A DNA stretch of 64,000 nt from Spelaeicoccus albus. Its GTDB lineage: Bacteria > Actinomycetota > Actinomycetes > Actinomycetales > Brevibacteriaceae. The notes below the pieces were generated by a model. The model made no database searches. It had not been told where the DNA came from and worked only from the letters and a program-made list of their open reading frames with translations. Positions within the stretch are counted from its first letter, which is position 1. Each line of letters opens with the position of its first letter. The stretch is from assembly GCF_013409065.1 (NCBI RefSeq), contig NZ_JACBZP010000001.1, forward strand, positions 2,046,001 through 2,110,000, written 5' to 3'. The translations under genes and the position numbers were made by a program. Shown piece by piece: positions 16,564 to 30,419 of the stretch.

Positions 16564-17751
16564 GCAGCAATGAGCGGCGGAGTCGATTCGGCGGTCGCGG
16601 CGGCGCGGGCCGTGGATGCCGGGCACGAGGTCGTCGGCGTCCACCTGGCGCTCTCGCGGATGCCCGGCACGTTGCGCACCGGATCGCGCGGGTGTTGCAC
16701 GATCGAGGATTCGATGGACGCGCATCGCGCCGCCGATGTGCTCGGGATCCCGTTCTACGTGTGGGACTTCTCGGAGCGGTTCAAAGAGGACATCGTCGAC
16801 GACTTCATCGCCGAGTACGCCGCCGGCCGCACGCCGAACCCGTGCATGCGCTGCAATGAGCGGATCAAGTTCGCCGCGCTTTTGGACAAGGGGCTGGCAC
16901 TCGGCTTCGACGCCATCGCCACCGGCCATTACGCCGAAGTGAAGTATGACGACGCCGGCAACCCGGAACTGCACCGCGGCAACGACATGAACAAGGACCA
17001 GTCCTACGTCCTCGGCGTGCTCACCACCGAACAGCTGAAGCATTCGTACTTCCCGATCGGCGTCTCGGCGTCAAAGGCCGACGTCCGCGCCGAAGCCGCC
17101 GAGCGCGACCTGTCCGTGGCGAACAAGCCGGACAGCTATGACATTTGCTTCATTCCGGACGGCGACACCAAGACCTGGCTGGCCGATAAGATCCCGATGC
17201 GCCCCGGCGCCGTCCTCGATCAGACCGGCGAACAGGTCGGCACGCACGACGGGGCGACGGCGTACACCGTCGGCCAGCGCCGCGGCCTGCAATTGGGCAG
17301 GCCGGCAGCCGACGGGCAGCCCCGGTACGTGCTCGAGGTCAAGCCCGAGGACAACACCGTCGTGGTCGGCCCCAAGCGAATGCTCGCCGTCGACGAACTC
17401 AAGGGAATCCGGACGACCTGGTGCGGCCTGCCGCCGTCCGATATCGGCGAGGGGCCCGACGAGGCAATCGACTGCCTCGTGCAAGTACGCGCGCACGGTG
17501 ACCCGGTGCCGGCCCACGCCTGGGTGGACACCACGGATCCCGCGGACGCCCCGCCGGTCGAGCGTGGTGACGAACCCGAGGGTGATGCGGCCGCGACACC
17601 GGCTCCGCGCGGGCCGGGCAGGCGGATCGTCGTCCGGCTCGAGGAAGCGTTGACCGGCGTGGCGCCGGGGCAGACGGCGGTGCTCTACCGGGGCACGCGC
17701 GTGCTGGGGCAGGCGACTATCGATGCGGCGCGCGCCCTCGAACCCGCCTGA
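16552..17751 (+). CDS. mnmA: tRNA-specific 2-thiouridylase MnmA
   Basis: 399 residues. It installs sulfur at position 2 of the wobble uridine in tRNA Lys, Glu and Gln, using ATP and a persulfide relay from the cysteine desulfurase. The PP-loop SGGVDS is at 8-13; the two catalytic cysteines are Cys98 (NPCMRCN) and Cys199 (DICFIPDGD). Late in the protein is a low-complexity insertion rich in Glu, Pro and Ala ([19 protein letters not shown]) in the beta-barrel domain, absent from E. coli MnmA. The real start is the second of two tandem ATGAAGG copies, because only this one gives [13 protein letters not shown]. Confidence 0.96.
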   Translation: MKVLAAMSGGVDSAVAAARAVDAGHEVVGVHLALSRMPGTLRTGSRGCCTIEDSMDAHRAADVLGIPFYVWDFSERFKEDIVDDFIAEYAAGRTPNPCMRCNERIKFAALLDKGLALGFDAIATGHYAEVKYDDAGNPELHRGNDMNKDQSYVLGVLTTEQLKHSYFPIGVSASKADVRAEAAERDLSVANKPDSYDICFIPDGDTKTWLADKIPMRPGAVLDQTGEQVGTHDGATAYTVGQRRGLQLGRPAADGQPRYVLEVKPEDNTVVVGPKRMLAVDELKGIRTTWCGLPPSDIGEGPDEAIDCLVQVRAHGDPVPAHAWVDTTDPADAPPVERGDEPEGDAAATPAPRGPGRRIVVRLEEALTGVAPGQTAVLYRGTRVLGQATIDAARALEPA

Positions 17752-17850
17752 CGGGTCCTGTGCTCGCCTTACCCCACTTCCGCTTACCCCGGTGGCGGAG
17801 ACAGTATCGGATGGGGCGTTTCGCGGACGAGGTATGCGTCGTCCAGCGCT

Positions 17851-17856
17851 TAAACT
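17851..17856 (+). promoter_or_regulatory. -10-like box TAAACT for a leaderless start
   Basis: TAAACT, six bases, then the GTG of the MFS transporter gene; no ribosome-binding site is present. Confidence 0.5.
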
Positions 17857-17862
17857 GACCCG

Positions 17863-19029
17863 GTGACGACACCAGGGCCCGGCTTGACCCGTGCACTTGT
17901 GGCGCTGTGCCTCACGGAAATCGTCAGCTGGGGCACGCTGTACTATTCGCTGCCGGTCGCGGTCTCGCAGATCGCCGGCGACACCGGATGGTCGGACGAG
18001 CTCATCACCGGCATCTTTTCGGCCAGCCTGGCCATCTCGGCGATCATGGCCATCCCCGTCGGCCGACTGATCGATCGGATAGGTCCACGAATCGTCATGA
18101 CGGCCGGCGCCGCCGTGTCGTCCGCTGCGCTGGCGGCCGTGGGCTTGAGCCGCACGCTTCCCGAATTCATCCTCGCCTGGTTGATCGCCGGCGCCGCGCA
18201 AGCCGGAGTGCTCTACCCGCCGGCGTTCACTGCCATTACGCGCTGGTACGGGGCGAAGCGTACCTGGCCCCTGACGATCGTGACCTTGACCGGCGGGCTG
18301 GCATCGACGGTGTTCGCGCCGCTCACCGCACATTTGGCGGCGAGTTTGGGCTGGCACAAGACATACTTCGTGCTTGCCGCCCTGACAGCGGTCATCACGA
18401 TCCCGCTGCATGCGGTTTTCTTGTCCCCTCCGTGGCCGGGATTGCGAAAGTCGAAATCCGAACACTCCCGGACGGCCACGTCCATTCGCCGATCGGCCAA
18501 GTTCCGCTGCCTGCAAGTGTCATTGACTGCGATCATGTTGGCGTTGTTCGCCGTCACCATCAACATGGTGCCGCTCATGATGGCCCGCGGACTGTCCTAC
18601 CAAACCGCGGCGACCACCCTGGGGTTGGTCGGCGCCGGACAGTTGGCCGGCCGATTCCTGTTCACCGTGTTGCCCCGGCACGCCGCGCCGTCGTCCCAAT
18701 TAACAGTGTTGACGGTGACCGGAGCCGTTGCGCTCGGCCTAATTGCCGTGATCCCGGGTCCGGCCGCCATCCTCATCGCATCGGCAATCTTTGCCGGCGC
18801 AATTCGCGGATCGGCCACGCTCGTGCAGGCGAACGCCGTGTCCGAGCGGTGGGGGACCGAGCAGTACGGCACGTTGAACGGTCTGCTCAGCGCTCCCGTC
18901 ACCTTCGCCATGGCGGCGGCACCGTTCCTCGGCTCGTTCGTATTCGGTCTGACCGGAAGTACCGCCATGACGGCGGCCATTTTCGCGCTGGTCGGATTGG
19001 TCGGCGTCGTATTCGCGACGAAGTCGTGA
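17863..19029 (+). CDS. Major facilitator superfamily transporter
   Basis: 388 residues with about twelve hydrophobic segments. The loop between helices 2 and 3 reads GRLIDRIGPR, the classic MFS A-motif region, and the longer central loop (LRKSKSEHSRTATSIRRSAKFR) splits the two six-helix halves. The N-terminal segment LTEIVSWGTLYYSLPVA resembles the monocarboxylate/oxalate-formate antiporter-like group common in Actinobacteria. The substrate cannot be inferred. It stands between mnmA and the S9 peptidase without obvious operon partners; the start is leaderless-type GTG. Confidence 0.9.
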   Translation: MTTPGPGLTRALVALCLTEIVSWGTLYYSLPVAVSQIAGDTGWSDELITGIFSASLAISAIMAIPVGRLIDRIGPRIVMTAGAAVSSAALAAVGLSRTLPEFILAWLIAGAAQAGVLYPPAFTAITRWYGAKRTWPLTIVTLTGGLASTVFAPLTAHLAASLGWHKTYFVLAALTAVITIPLHAVFLSPPWPGLRKSKSEHSRTATSIRRSAKFRCLQVSLTAIMLALFAVTINMVPLMMARGLSYQTAATTLGLVGAGQLAGRFLFTVLPRHAAPSSQLTVLTVTGAVALGLIAVIPGPAAILIASAIFAGAIRGSATLVQANAVSERWGTEQYGTLNGLLSAPVTFAMAAAPFLGSFVFGLTGSTAMTAAIFALVGLVGVVFATKS

Positions 19030-19208
19030 GCTATGGCGGCCAGGGCAATTGGGTCGGCCCTGGAAAGCCGGCTCGAGATCGGCAGATCGCGTGGAGCAAA
19101 CGCGGAAGCGGTCTCGGTCACCGCGGCCTCAGCCGGGTGAGGCCCACGCGCCGGGCGTTTGCAGCTTTCAGCGTAATCCGCGGCTGGTTGCCTCCTCGCG
19201 CGAGCAAT

Positions 19209-19214
19209 TAAGCT
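19209..19214 (+). promoter_or_regulatory. -10-like box TAAGCT for a leaderless start
   Basis: TAAGCT, seven bases, then the ATG of the S9 peptidase gene, with no Shine-Dalgarno between. The 180 bases upstream, from 19030, contain no gene. Confidence 0.45.
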
Positions 19215-19221
19215 AAGCCGT

Positions 19222-21176
19222 ATGACTTCATCCGATACGACCCAGCCGACTGTCGCCCCGTACGGGGAATGGGTGTCTCCCATTCGTGCAAGCGATTTGA
19301 CGGCCAGTTCCCACCGGGTCTCCGGCGGGGCTTTCGTCGGCGACGAGGTCTGGTGGGCCGAGGACCGTCCCGAAGAAGGCGGCCGTACGGCGATCCGGCG
19401 AAACGGCGCGGACGGCACCCCCGTTGACGTCCTGCCGGCCCCGTTCAATGCCCGCACCCGCGTCCACGAATACGGCGGCGGAGCATGGTGCGTCGCCGAA
19501 TACCCCGGCGCGGGGCCCCGCCTGATCTTTGCCGAATTCACCGACCAGAGGCTGTATCGCCTCGACCCGGGCAGCGAGCACCCGATCCCGCTGACCCCTG
19601 CCGGGCTCGGCATGCGATTCGCGGATCTGACGGTGAACGGCAACCTCATCTGGTGCGTACGCGAAACACACTCGGAAGGCTACCTGCGCCGCGACATCTG
19701 CACGGTCCCGATCGACGGTGCCGCCGCCGACTCGGCCGAAATGATCACGTCGGTCGTATCCGGATCGCGGTTCCTGGCCTATCCGAAAATATCGCCGGAC
19801 GGCGCGCGCCTGGCCTGGATCTGCTGGGACCACCCGCAAATGCCCTGGGACGGCACGGAACTGCGCGTCGCCGACCTCGACGGCGCCGCCGGCGAACCGA
19901 CCACGCTGATGGGATCGACAACGGAGTCCGTGCTCCAACCCGAATGGCTGAGCGCTACGACCCTCGCCGCAATCAGCGACCGATCGGGCTGGTGGAACCT
20001 GTACTCCGTCGATGCGGCCGGCCACGAGGAGCCAACGGCGCTGCTGACCGACGAAGCCGAATACGGCGGCCCGCTGTGGCAGCTCGGGTCCCGCTGGTAC
20101 TCGCTGTTGGACGACGGCTCGCTCCTGACGGTGCGCACGCGCGGGACGTCGCGACTGGGCATTCTGACTCCCGACACCGCCGAGCGCCGCGGCATCACCA
20201 CCGGCCTGGATTCGATCGCCCTCGCGGCGGTGCGCGGCACGAAGGCCCTGATCATCGGCGGGAGCGCCGACCACGCGGCCGGCCTGCGCGAAGTCGATCT
20301 GGGCACCGGCGACGTCCGCGATATCCGGCTCGGCGTCGATCAGCTGCCGCCCGCGGAGTATCTGCCGGAATGCCGGTCGATGACGTTCACGGACGGCCGC
20401 GACGTGCACGCGTTCGTGTACTCGCCGTTCAATAAGCATTTCACCGCCCCGGACGGCGAGCTGCCGCCTTTTATCGCGTTCGTCCACGGCGGGCCGACAA
20501 GTCAGACGGTGCCGAAAGCAAGCACCCTCATCGCGTATTTCACGTCGCGCGGCATCGGAGTCATCGACGTCAACTACGGCGGCTCGAGCGGCTACGGGCG
20601 CGAATACCGCGACCGGCTCAGGGGCCAGTGGGGGATCGTCGACGTGCAGGACGTCGTGGCCGCCGTCCGCGGTCTCGCCGACCAAGGCATCGCCGATCCC
20701 GAGCGGCTGGCGATCGAAGGCGGGTCGGCGGGCGGGTGGACGGTGCTTGCCGCACTCACCGGATCCGACGTATTCGCGTGCGGCGCATCGTATTTCGGGG
20801 TGGCGGAGCTCGTCGAATTCGCCAAGGAGACGCACGACTTCGAATCGCGCTACCTGGACGGGCTGATCGGGCCGCTGCCCGAGGCCGAGGATCTCTACGT
20901 GGAGCGGGCACCTCTCACGCACGCCGATTCGCTGACCTGCCCCGTGCTGCTTCTGCAAGGTCTCGACGACCCGATAGTGCCGCCCAGTCAGGCCGAACGA
21001 TTCCGCGACGCGCTCGCAGCCAAGCACATTCCGTACGCGTACTTGGCCTTCGACGGCGAATCGCACGGTTTTCGACGAGCCGAAAACATCATCGCGTCCC
21101 GCGAAGCCGAACTGTCGTTTTACGGTCAGTGCCTGGGCTTCACGCCGCCGGACATTCCGCAGCTGGAACTGATTCG

Positions 21177-21180
<4 letters not shown>
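19222..21180 (+). CDS. S9 family peptidase (prolyl oligopeptidase / acylaminoacyl-peptidase type)
   Basis: 652 residues, no signal peptide, so probably cytoplasmic. The first 380 residues form a beta-propeller-like region (LAYPKISPDGARLAWICWDHPQ is a typical WD/TolB-like blade). The C-terminal alpha/beta hydrolase has the nucleophile Ser502 in EGGSAGG, an aspartate near 582 in GLDDPIVPP and the catalytic histidine near 615 in GESHGF. It cleaves short or N-blocked peptides; specificity is not predictable. Its stop overlaps the next start (ATGA), so it is coupled to the MetE-like gene. Confidence 0.92.
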
Positions 21181-24469
<3,289 letters not shown>

Positions 24470-24494
24470 CAAAGGCGGGGCCGGAGAAACCCGT

Positions 24495-24842
24495 TTACGC
24501 GGATTCCGGTCTGCCCGTGTAGTCCTGGTTTTGCGGCGGCAGCGCGGCGATCATCGGGTGATCGGTGTGTGTATTGCCGAGCTTGGCCGCGCTGCCGGGT
24601 GAGCCGATGTCGTCGAAGAATTCGACGTTCGCCGTGTAGTAATCGGCCCATTCCTCAGGGGTGTCGTCTTCGTAGTAGATCGCCTCGACCGGGCACACCG
24701 GTTCGCATGCTCCGCAGTCCACGCACTCGTCGGGGTGGATGTAGAGTGAGCGTTCGCCCTCATAAATACAATCGACCGGGCACTCGTCGACACATGCCTT
24801 GTCTTTGACGTCCACGCACGGCTGGGCAATCACATAAGTCAT
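24495..24842 (-). CDS. fdxA: Seven-iron ferredoxin
   Basis: 115 residues. An electron carrier with one [3Fe-4S] and one [4Fe-4S] cluster. Cys9, Cys17, Cys21 and Cys25 (with CP after Cys21), and Cys40, Cys43, Cys46 and Cys50, form the two cluster motifs. The C-terminal 45 residues (DDTPEEWADYYTANVEFFDD) match the FdxA tail of actinobacterial ferredoxins. AAGGGG lies seven bases before the ATG. It is convergent with ligA and monocistronic. Possible partners include cytochromes P450 and ferredoxin-dependent reductases; none is adjacent. Confidence 0.95.
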   Translation of the reverse strand: MTYVIAQPCVDVKDKACVDECPVDCIYEGERSLYIHPDECVDCGACEPVCPVEAIYYEDDTPEEWADYYTANVEFFDDIGSPGSAAKLGNTHTDHPMIAALPPQNQDYTGRPESA

Positions 24843-25088
24843 CGATCCGCCCCTTTCATTTCATTTACGTCACATTTTCGTTCGCTAATTCAGTCTAGTG
24901 GCGATTTGGCCGGCGTCGTCGATGCGGCGCCGCAAAGATGAATAGCTGCGAGCGCACGGCGTGCCGCCCGGGATATCGAGGCGAGAGCGCGCTTTGTCAT
25001 CAGTGGTCGTTGGTGCCGGCAGCTGCTATGGTCCAACTAGGAACGCCTTCGCGGTGGAAGGCAGGCTCTGAGAGGGAGGGCGATCCCC

Positions 25089-25547
25089 ATGGTGATTCAC
25101 CACTTCGACGACGGCGCGGTAGCTCCGGACGGTTGTTGGGACTTGCTGCGGAGCGCGGTCGTCGGCCGGTTGGCGGTGTGGTCCGGCGACAGGCCCGAGA
25201 TCTTCCCGATCAATTACATAGTTGATCGCGGCACAATCGTCTTCCGTACGGCCCCGGGAAAGAAGCTCGACTCGGCGATCGGCCACCAGCTGCTGGCTTT
25301 CGAGGCGGACGGCTACGACACCGACTCCGACCTCGCGTGGAGCGTCGTGGTGCACGGCAAAGCAGAAATGCTCACGAACTTCGACGAAGTCGTCGATGCG
25401 TCGGCGCTGCCGTTGTTCCCGTGGCATCCGGGAGCGAAAGGAATATTCGTGCGCATCGTCGCCGAACAGCTGAGCGGGCGCGCTTTTTCGGTCGTCGACC
25501 CGCAGGTCTGGGGCGTGTGGGCCAGCTCAAAACCGGTTGTCGACTGA
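25089..25547 (+). CDS. Pyridoxamine 5'-phosphate oxidase-fold (flavin-binding) protein
   Basis: 152 residues. The split-barrel fold is recognised by VVGRLAVWSGDRPEIFPINYIVDRGTIVFRTAPGKKLDSA, the hallmark of the Pyridox_ox_2 group, and by SVVVHGKAEML. Family members bind FMN, F420 or heme and carry out redox or degradation reactions; this one cannot be assigned further. A Shine-Dalgarno GAGGGAGGG precedes the ATG at somewhat long spacing. It stands alone, divergent from fdxA and convergent with sdhB. Confidence 0.88.
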   Translation: MVIHHFDDGAVAPDGCWDLLRSAVVGRLAVWSGDRPEIFPINYIVDRGTIVFRTAPGKKLDSAIGHQLLAFEADGYDTDSDLAWSVVVHGKAEMLTNFDEVVDASALPLFPWHPGAKGIFVRIVAEQLSGRAFSVVDPQVWGVWASSKPVVD

Positions 25548-25566
25548 AGCCCGGCTCCGCGGTCGC

Positions 25567-26319
25567 TCAGCGCTTTTCGCTCCGGCCCAGCGATGCGATG
25601 ACGTCGCGGTTGAGTTGCGAAATCATGTCCAGCGGGATCCCGACGGGGCACACAGCAGTGCATTCGCCAATTTCGGTGCAGCCGCCAAACCCTTCGGCAT
25701 CGTGTTGTCGGGCCATGGTGGCCGCTCGCGAAGCTCGTTCCGGCTGGCCTTGCGGCAAGGATCCGAGATGAGTGGCCTTTGCGCCCGTGAACAGCATTGC
25801 CGATCCATTCGGGCACGCCGCAACGCACGCGCCACAGCCAATGCACGCGGCCGCATCGAAAGCTCTGTCGGCGTCCTTCTTCGGCACCGGGACGGCGTGC
25901 GCGTCGGGTGCCGTGCCCGTCGGTGACGTGATGTAGCCGCCGGCTTGGACGATCCGATCGAGCGCGCTGCGGTCGACTATCAGGTCCTTCACGATGGGGA
26001 ACGGACCGGCGCGCCACGGTTCGACGTCGATGACGTCGCCGTCGTGGAAAAACCGCATCTGCAACTGGCACACGGTCGTCAGCGATTCGGGGCCGTGCGC
26101 GATCCCGTCGATGACAAGGCTGCACATGCCGCAAATGCCCTCTCGGCAGTCGCTGTCAAAGGCGACGGGGACGTCGCCGCCGAGCGTCAGGCGTTCGTTG
26201 AGCACATCGAGCATTTCCAAAAACGACATGTCCGGCGAAACGTCTGCAATATCGTAGGCGACGAACCGGCCCGGGGCATCCGGGCCCTCTTGGCGCCAGA
26301 TCCGCAAAGTGATGTTCAT
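25567..26319 (-). CDS. sdhB: Succinate dehydrogenase / fumarate reductase iron-sulfur subunit
   Basis: 250 residues. It carries electrons between the flavoprotein and the membrane heme subunit. The [2Fe-2S] site is in [17 protein letters not shown], the [4Fe-4S] site in [14 protein letters not shown] and the [3Fe-4S] site in [16 protein letters not shown]. Its size and motifs match the Bacillus/B558-type enzyme and the mycobacterial Sdh1 Fe-S subunit. ATG 26319 overlaps the sdhA stop (ATGA). It is the last gene of the sdhCAB group, itself placed behind narI. Direction of catalysis (succinate oxidation or fumarate reduction) cannot be read from sequence. Confidence 0.94.
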   Translation of the reverse strand: MNITLRIWRQEGPDAPGRFVAYDIADVSPDMSFLEMLDVLNERLTLGGDVPVAFDSDCREGICGMCSLVIDGIAHGPESLTTVCQLQMRFFHDGDVIDVEPWRAGPFPIVKDLIVDRSALDRIVQAGGYITSPTGTAPDAHAVPVPKKDADRAFDAAACIGCGACVAACPNGSAMLFTGAKATHLGSLPQGQPERASRAATMARQHDAEGFGGCTEIGECTAVCPVGIPLDMISQLNRDVIASLGRSEKR

Positions 26320-28253
26320 TTGTAGCTCCGTTGTTTCAATTTGACGAACTGGTATTCCAAGTCCTCCTTGTGCAGTACCGGCGCGTCCGGCGCGTGTTCC
26401 CACGCCGCCACATAGGTGAACGCGTCGTCATTGCGCAAGGCCTCGCCGTCCGGAGTCTGGCTTTCGGCGCGGAAGTGCGCGCCGCACGACTCGGTACGGT
26501 GCAAGGCGTCAATGCACATGAGCTCAGCGAGCTCGAAGAAGTCAGCGACGCGTCCGGCGCGTTCAAGGGCTTGGTTGAGCTCTTCGTCCTCACCGGGCAC
26601 CTTCACATTTGCCCAGAACTCGTCTTTCAGCGCGCGGATATCGGCAAGTGCGGCGGTGAGGCCCTCGGCGGTCCGCTCCATTCCGCAGTGCTCCCACAGG
26701 ATCCCGCCGAGTTCTTTGTGGAACGAATCGACTGTTCGCTCTCCGCCGGCGCCGAGCAGCGCATCGATGCGGGCGTGGACGGCGTCGAGCGCGGCCGCGG
26801 CGTCCGGATGACTGTCGTCGACGTCGTCGGGCAGCGGATTGTTGGCCAGATAATCGGTGATGGTGGTGGGCAGAATGAAGTAGCCGTCGGCAAGGCCCTG
26901 CATGAGAGCGCTTGCCCCGAGTCGATTCGCGCCGTGGTCGGAGAAGTTTGCTTCGCCGATGACGAAAAGCCCCGGAATCGTCGATTGCAAGTCGTAATCG
27001 ACCCACAAGCCGCCCATCGTGTAATGCACTGCGGGGTAGATCCGCATGGGCACCCGGTACGGATCTTCGCCCGTGATGCGTTCGTACATCTCGAACAGGT
27101 TGCCGTATTTCGTCTCGACGGCGGCCCGGCCGAGCCGTTCAAGGGCATCGGCGAAGTCGAGATAGACTCCGAGACCGCTCGGGCCGACGCCGCTTCCGGC
27201 GTCGCAGATGTTCTTGACGGCCCGCGAGGCGACGTCGCGGGTCACGAGGTTTCCGTACGACGGGTACAGACGTTCGAGGAAGTAGTCGCGTTCTTCGTGC
27301 GGGATCTTCTCCGGCGACCGGCCGTCGCCCGGTTCGGCGGGGACCCAAATGCGTCCGTCATTGCGCAGGGATTCGCTCATCAGGGTCAACTTGGACTGGT
27401 AATCGCCGCTGACCGGGATGCAGGTCGGATGGATCTGCGTAAAACACGGATTGGCGAAGTAGGCTCCCTTGCGATGAGCCCGCCACGCCGCCGAGACATT
27501 GCAGCCCATGGCGTTCGTCGACAAATAATAGGCGTTGCCGTATCCGCCGGACGCGAGGACGACGGCGTCGGCGAACTGCGTGCTGATGGCACCGGTGACG
27601 AGATCGCGGACGACGATTCCGCGTGCCCTGCCGTCGATGACGATGAGTTCGAGCATTTCGTGGCGAGCGCGAACCTCGACGGTACCGGCGGCCACTTGCC
27701 GCTCGAGCGCTTGATAGGCGCCGAGCAGCAGCTGCTGGCCGGTTTGGCCGCGGGCATAAAACGTGCGCGACACTTGCACGCCGCCAAATGAGCGATTGTC
27801 GAGCAGCCCGCCGAGTTCGCGGGCAAAGGGGACTCCTTGCGAAACGCACTGGTCGATGATGTTCACGCTGACCTGGGCCAGCCGGTAGACGTTCGACTCG
27901 CGCGAGCGAAAGTCGCCGCCCTTGACGGTGTCGTAAAACAGCCGTCGAATGCTGTCGCCGTCGTTGCGGTAGTTTTTGGCGGCGTTGATCCCACCTTGCG
28001 CGGCAATGCTGTGCGCCCTTCGAGGGCTGTCCTGGAAGCAATAACTCGTGACCCGGTACCCGCTTTCGCCAAGAGTGGCGGCGGCCGAAGCGCCGGCCAG
28101 GCCGGTTCCGATCATGATGATCGAATGTTTGCGCCGATTGGCCGGATTCACGAGTTTCGCGTCGAATTGCCGGGTGTCCCACCGGCTCTCGAGCGGCCCG
28201 TCCGGGATTTTCCGGTCGATCAGCGCCGCGCCTTCCACGTATAAGTGCGTCAT
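26316..28253 (-). CDS. sdhA: Succinate dehydrogenase / fumarate reductase flavoprotein subunit
   Basis: 645 residues. Catalytic subunit interconverting succinate and fumarate. The FAD-binding motif is [15 protein letters not shown]; the covalent flavin histidine should be in [13 protein letters not shown]; active-site segments include HPTCIPVSG, with [20 protein letters not shown] and [25 protein letters not shown] further on. The start ATG 28253 gives MTHLYVEG and overlaps the sdhC stop; the frame is open upstream through sdhC but has no support there. It resembles the Rv0248c type (Sdh1) in length and order. Confidence 0.95.
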   Translation of the reverse strand: MTHLYVEGAALIDRKIPDGPLESRWDTRQFDAKLVNPANRRKHSIIMIGTGLAGASAAATLGESGYRVTSYCFQDSPRRAHSIAAQGGINAAKNYRNDGDSIRRLFYDTVKGGDFRSRESNVYRLAQVSVNIIDQCVSQGVPFARELGGLLDNRSFGGVQVSRTFYARGQTGQQLLLGAYQALERQVAAGTVEVRARHEMLELIVIDGRARGIVVRDLVTGAISTQFADAVVLASGGYGNAYYLSTNAMGCNVSAAWRAHRKGAYFANPCFTQIHPTCIPVSGDYQSKLTLMSESLRNDGRIWVPAEPGDGRSPEKIPHEERDYFLERLYPSYGNLVTRDVASRAVKNICDAGSGVGPSGLGVYLDFADALERLGRAAVETKYGNLFEMYERITGEDPYRVPMRIYPAVHYTMGGLWVDYDLQSTIPGLFVIGEANFSDHGANRLGASALMQGLADGYFILPTTITDYLANNPLPDDVDDSHPDAAAALDAVHARIDALLGAGGERTVDSFHKELGGILWEHCGMERTAEGLTAALADIRALKDEFWANVKVPGEDEELNQALERAGRVADFFELAELMCIDALHRTESCGAHFRAESQTPDGEALRNDDAFTYVAAWEHAPDAPVLHKEDLEYQFVKLKQRSYK

Positions 28254-28987
28254 TGGCCCACTCCGCCGAAGTAGATGGAAAATGGAGGTACGAGGAAGCC
28301 GACCGTGATGACGCCGGCAAGGACGGAAGCGACGACATTGAACTGTCGGCGGCGCGTCGGACTGGTATTTGCCCCCAAGGACGCAAGGGCCGACCAGAAT
28401 CCGTGCCGCAGGTGCAGACCCAGCGCGATCAGCGCAACGGTGTAGCTGGCGAGCACCCACCAGATCGAAAACCCCGCCGTCATGCGTTCATAGGGACTCG
28501 TCGATGCGCCGCCGGGGTGGATGACGTTGTCAGCGGACAAGTGCAGCAGGTGGTAGACGACGAACAGGCCGATGACGACGCCGCCCCACCGCATCGTGAA
28601 CGATGAATAGGTCCGCTGAACGCCTCGCCTGTTCTTCGTCGTTCGATACCGTGTGCTTCCTCGGCCGCCGGTGGCACGGCGCATGCGTTTCCACAACACC
28701 GTTGCCGACGCGATGTGAACGATCACGCTGACAATGAGCACGATCCGGATGACCCACAGCACAACCGAGTACTGCACGATGGGTTCGCCCATTTCCAGCA
28801 GGAAATGGGAGTACCCGTCGAACGTCTCGCGTCCGGCGAAGACTTTGTAATTGCCGTACGCATGCGCGAGCAGGAATAGAATCATCACCAGGCCGGACAC
28901 GGCCATGGCCGCGTGCAGCGCCGCGGACGAACGCCAGAGCGGGAGCCGGCGGGTGTTGCCGGCTCGCCGGGGAGCACTTAGTGCCAT
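28250..28987 (-). CDS. sdhC: Succinate dehydrogenase / fumarate reductase cytochrome b558-type membrane subunit
   Basis: 245 residues with five predicted transmembrane helices, the single-anchor diheme type. Candidate heme histidines are in [30 protein letters not shown] and [11 protein letters not shown]. Such subunits react with menaquinone. A basic loop ([23 protein letters not shown]) lies between helices 2 and 3. It starts 32 bp after the narI stop, so the sdh genes are likely read from the nar promoter at least in part. It is overlapped by sdhA at its stop. Confidence 0.93.
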   Translation of the reverse strand: MALSAPRRAGNTRRLPLWRSSAALHAAMAVSGLVMILFLLAHAYGNYKVFAGRETFDGYSHFLLEMGEPIVQYSVVLWVIRIVLIVSVIVHIASATVLWKRMRRATGGRGSTRYRTTKNRRGVQRTYSSFTMRWGGVVIGLFVVYHLLHLSADNVIHPGGASTSPYERMTAGFSIWWVLASYTVALIALGLHLRHGFWSALASLGANTSPTRRRQFNVVASVLAGVITVGFLVPPFSIYFGGVGQ

Positions 28988-29019
28988 GACGCCACGACCT
29001 TCCCGTTGCCACCGGCCGG

Positions 29020-29760
29020 TTATCGACGCCGCGGAATAGTGTCGACCTTGTTCCAGCCGCGTCGGCGCTCACGCGAGCCTTCGTGGTCGTCGCGGCTGCG
29101 GTAGAGCACGTACGGCCGGAAGACGTAACCGAGCGGAGCCGTGAACACGTGCACGAGACGGGTGAACGGCCAGAACGCGAAAAGCAAGATCGCGGCGATG
29201 CCGTGCAATTGGAAGCTGAGCGGGGCCTCGACCATCAAGTCCGGTTGCGGGTTGAAGAAGAAGATACTGCGGAACCAGATGGACACGCCCTCGCGATAGT
29301 TGTACGTCGTCGCTACGCCGGACACGGTGTTGATCAGTCCGAGCAAGATCACCAACCCGAGCAGGACGTACATGATCTTGTCCATCACGGTCGTGGCGCC
29401 CAGCACGGCTTTGGTAAATCGGCGACGATACAGCAGGCCGATCAGGCCGACGATTGTGCAGAACCCGGCGACGGCTCCCACCGATACGGCCATCACGTGA
29501 TACATGGTTTCGGAGATTCCGACGGCATCGGTCCACGACTGGGGGATGCCCAGGCCCATCACATGGCCGAGGAAGACTGCGAGGATGCCGAAGTGGAACA
29601 TCGGATTGGCCCAACGCAGGATCCGGCTTTCGTACATTTGGCTCGAGCGCGACGTCCACCCGAATTTGTCGTACCGGTAACGCCAAATGTGCCCGAGCAC
29701 GAAAATGGTCAGGCAGATGTACGGGTAGATCAGCCATAAAAACGTATCGCCGACACTCAT
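29020..29760 (-). CDS. narI: Respiratory nitrate reductase gamma subunit (cytochrome b)
   Basis: 246 residues, five transmembrane helices. It oxidises menaquinol and feeds electrons through two b hemes to NarH. Heme-ligand histidines are in NPMFHFGILAVFLGHVMGL and in LHGIAAILLFAFWPFTRLVH, the two conserved pairs of the family. The N-terminus is periplasmic-facing without a signal peptide, as usual. ATG overlaps the narJ stop. The C-terminal tail (RSRDDHEGSRERRRGWNKV) is basic. Confidence 0.95.
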   Translation of the reverse strand: MSVGDTFLWLIYPYICLTIFVLGHIWRYRYDKFGWTSRSSQMYESRILRWANPMFHFGILAVFLGHVMGLGIPQSWTDAVGISETMYHVMAVSVGAVAGFCTIVGLIGLLYRRRFTKAVLGATTVMDKIMYVLLGLVILLGLINTVSGVATTYNYREGVSIWFRSIFFFNPQPDLMVEAPLSFQLHGIAAILLFAFWPFTRLVHVFTAPLGYVFRPYVLYRSRDDHEGSRERRRGWNKVDTIPRRR

Positions 29761-30416
29761 GGCATTCCTCCGGGAGTAGCGCTCAGCGCGGCCGCGCCGT
29801 ACGGTTCGAGACCAACCTCTTCGTCCGGCGGCCCCTCGGCCGCAAGCCGTTGCACCGCCTCGTAGTCCTTACCCTTCAACGCCGGAAGCGTCCTGCACAC
29901 GGTCTCCAGGGCCCCGAGCCACGGCGAGTCGATATCGGCCAGGTGCAGGCGCAACAGCTCCAGGCCCGCGCGGTTGTCGAGGATGATCTTCAGGCCGGCC
30001 CGCAGATCGGTTGTGGCGGCGAACTCGAGAACGACGCACAGGTGGTCCGGCAGTTGGTCGTCGGTCAGGACCAGCCCGGCCTTCGTGTACACCTGCTTGA
30101 TCCGCAGCAGCGCCAAACCCCGCTTCCTGGTCTCGCCGTTGGAGAAATAGGTGAGGAACAGGCAACCGCGGCGCCTGGTATCGAATGTCTCGACGTAGTC
30201 GCCTTGCACGTCGACCAGCGACCGATTCCGTAAATGCTCGATGGTTGTCACAAGCGATGAGCCGAGTTTTTCCGGCAAGCTCGACGCGACCTCACCGAGT
30301 AGATCGAGCCGGCCCGGCAGATCCTCGTCGGGATAATCCATCAGGATGGACGCGGCCTGCCACGCCCGCACCAGCTGGTCGTCGGAATACTTCAAGGTCG
30401 GCACGCGCGGACTCAT
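29757..30416 (-). CDS. narJ: Nitrate reductase assembly chaperone NarJ
   Basis: 219 residues. A cytoplasmic chaperone needed for molybdenum cofactor insertion into NarG; not part of the final enzyme. Recognised by WQAASILMDYPDEDLPGRLDLL near the N-terminus, YVETFDTRRRGCLFLTYF and the segment VVLEFAATTDLRAG, which are typical for the TorD/NarJ family. Start is ATG 30416, three bases after the narH stop; its own stop overlaps narI. Confidence 0.94.
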   Translation of the reverse strand: MSPRVPTLKYSDDQLVRAWQAASILMDYPDEDLPGRLDLLGEVASSLPEKLGSSLVTTIEHLRNRSLVDVQGDYVETFDTRRRGCLFLTYFSNGETRKRGLALLRIKQVYTKAGLVLTDDQLPDHLCVVLEFAATTDLRAGLKIILDNRAGLELLRLHLADIDSPWLGALETVCRTLPALKGKDYEAVQRLAAEGPPDEEVGLEPYGAAALSATPGGMP

Positions 30417-30419
30417 GAC

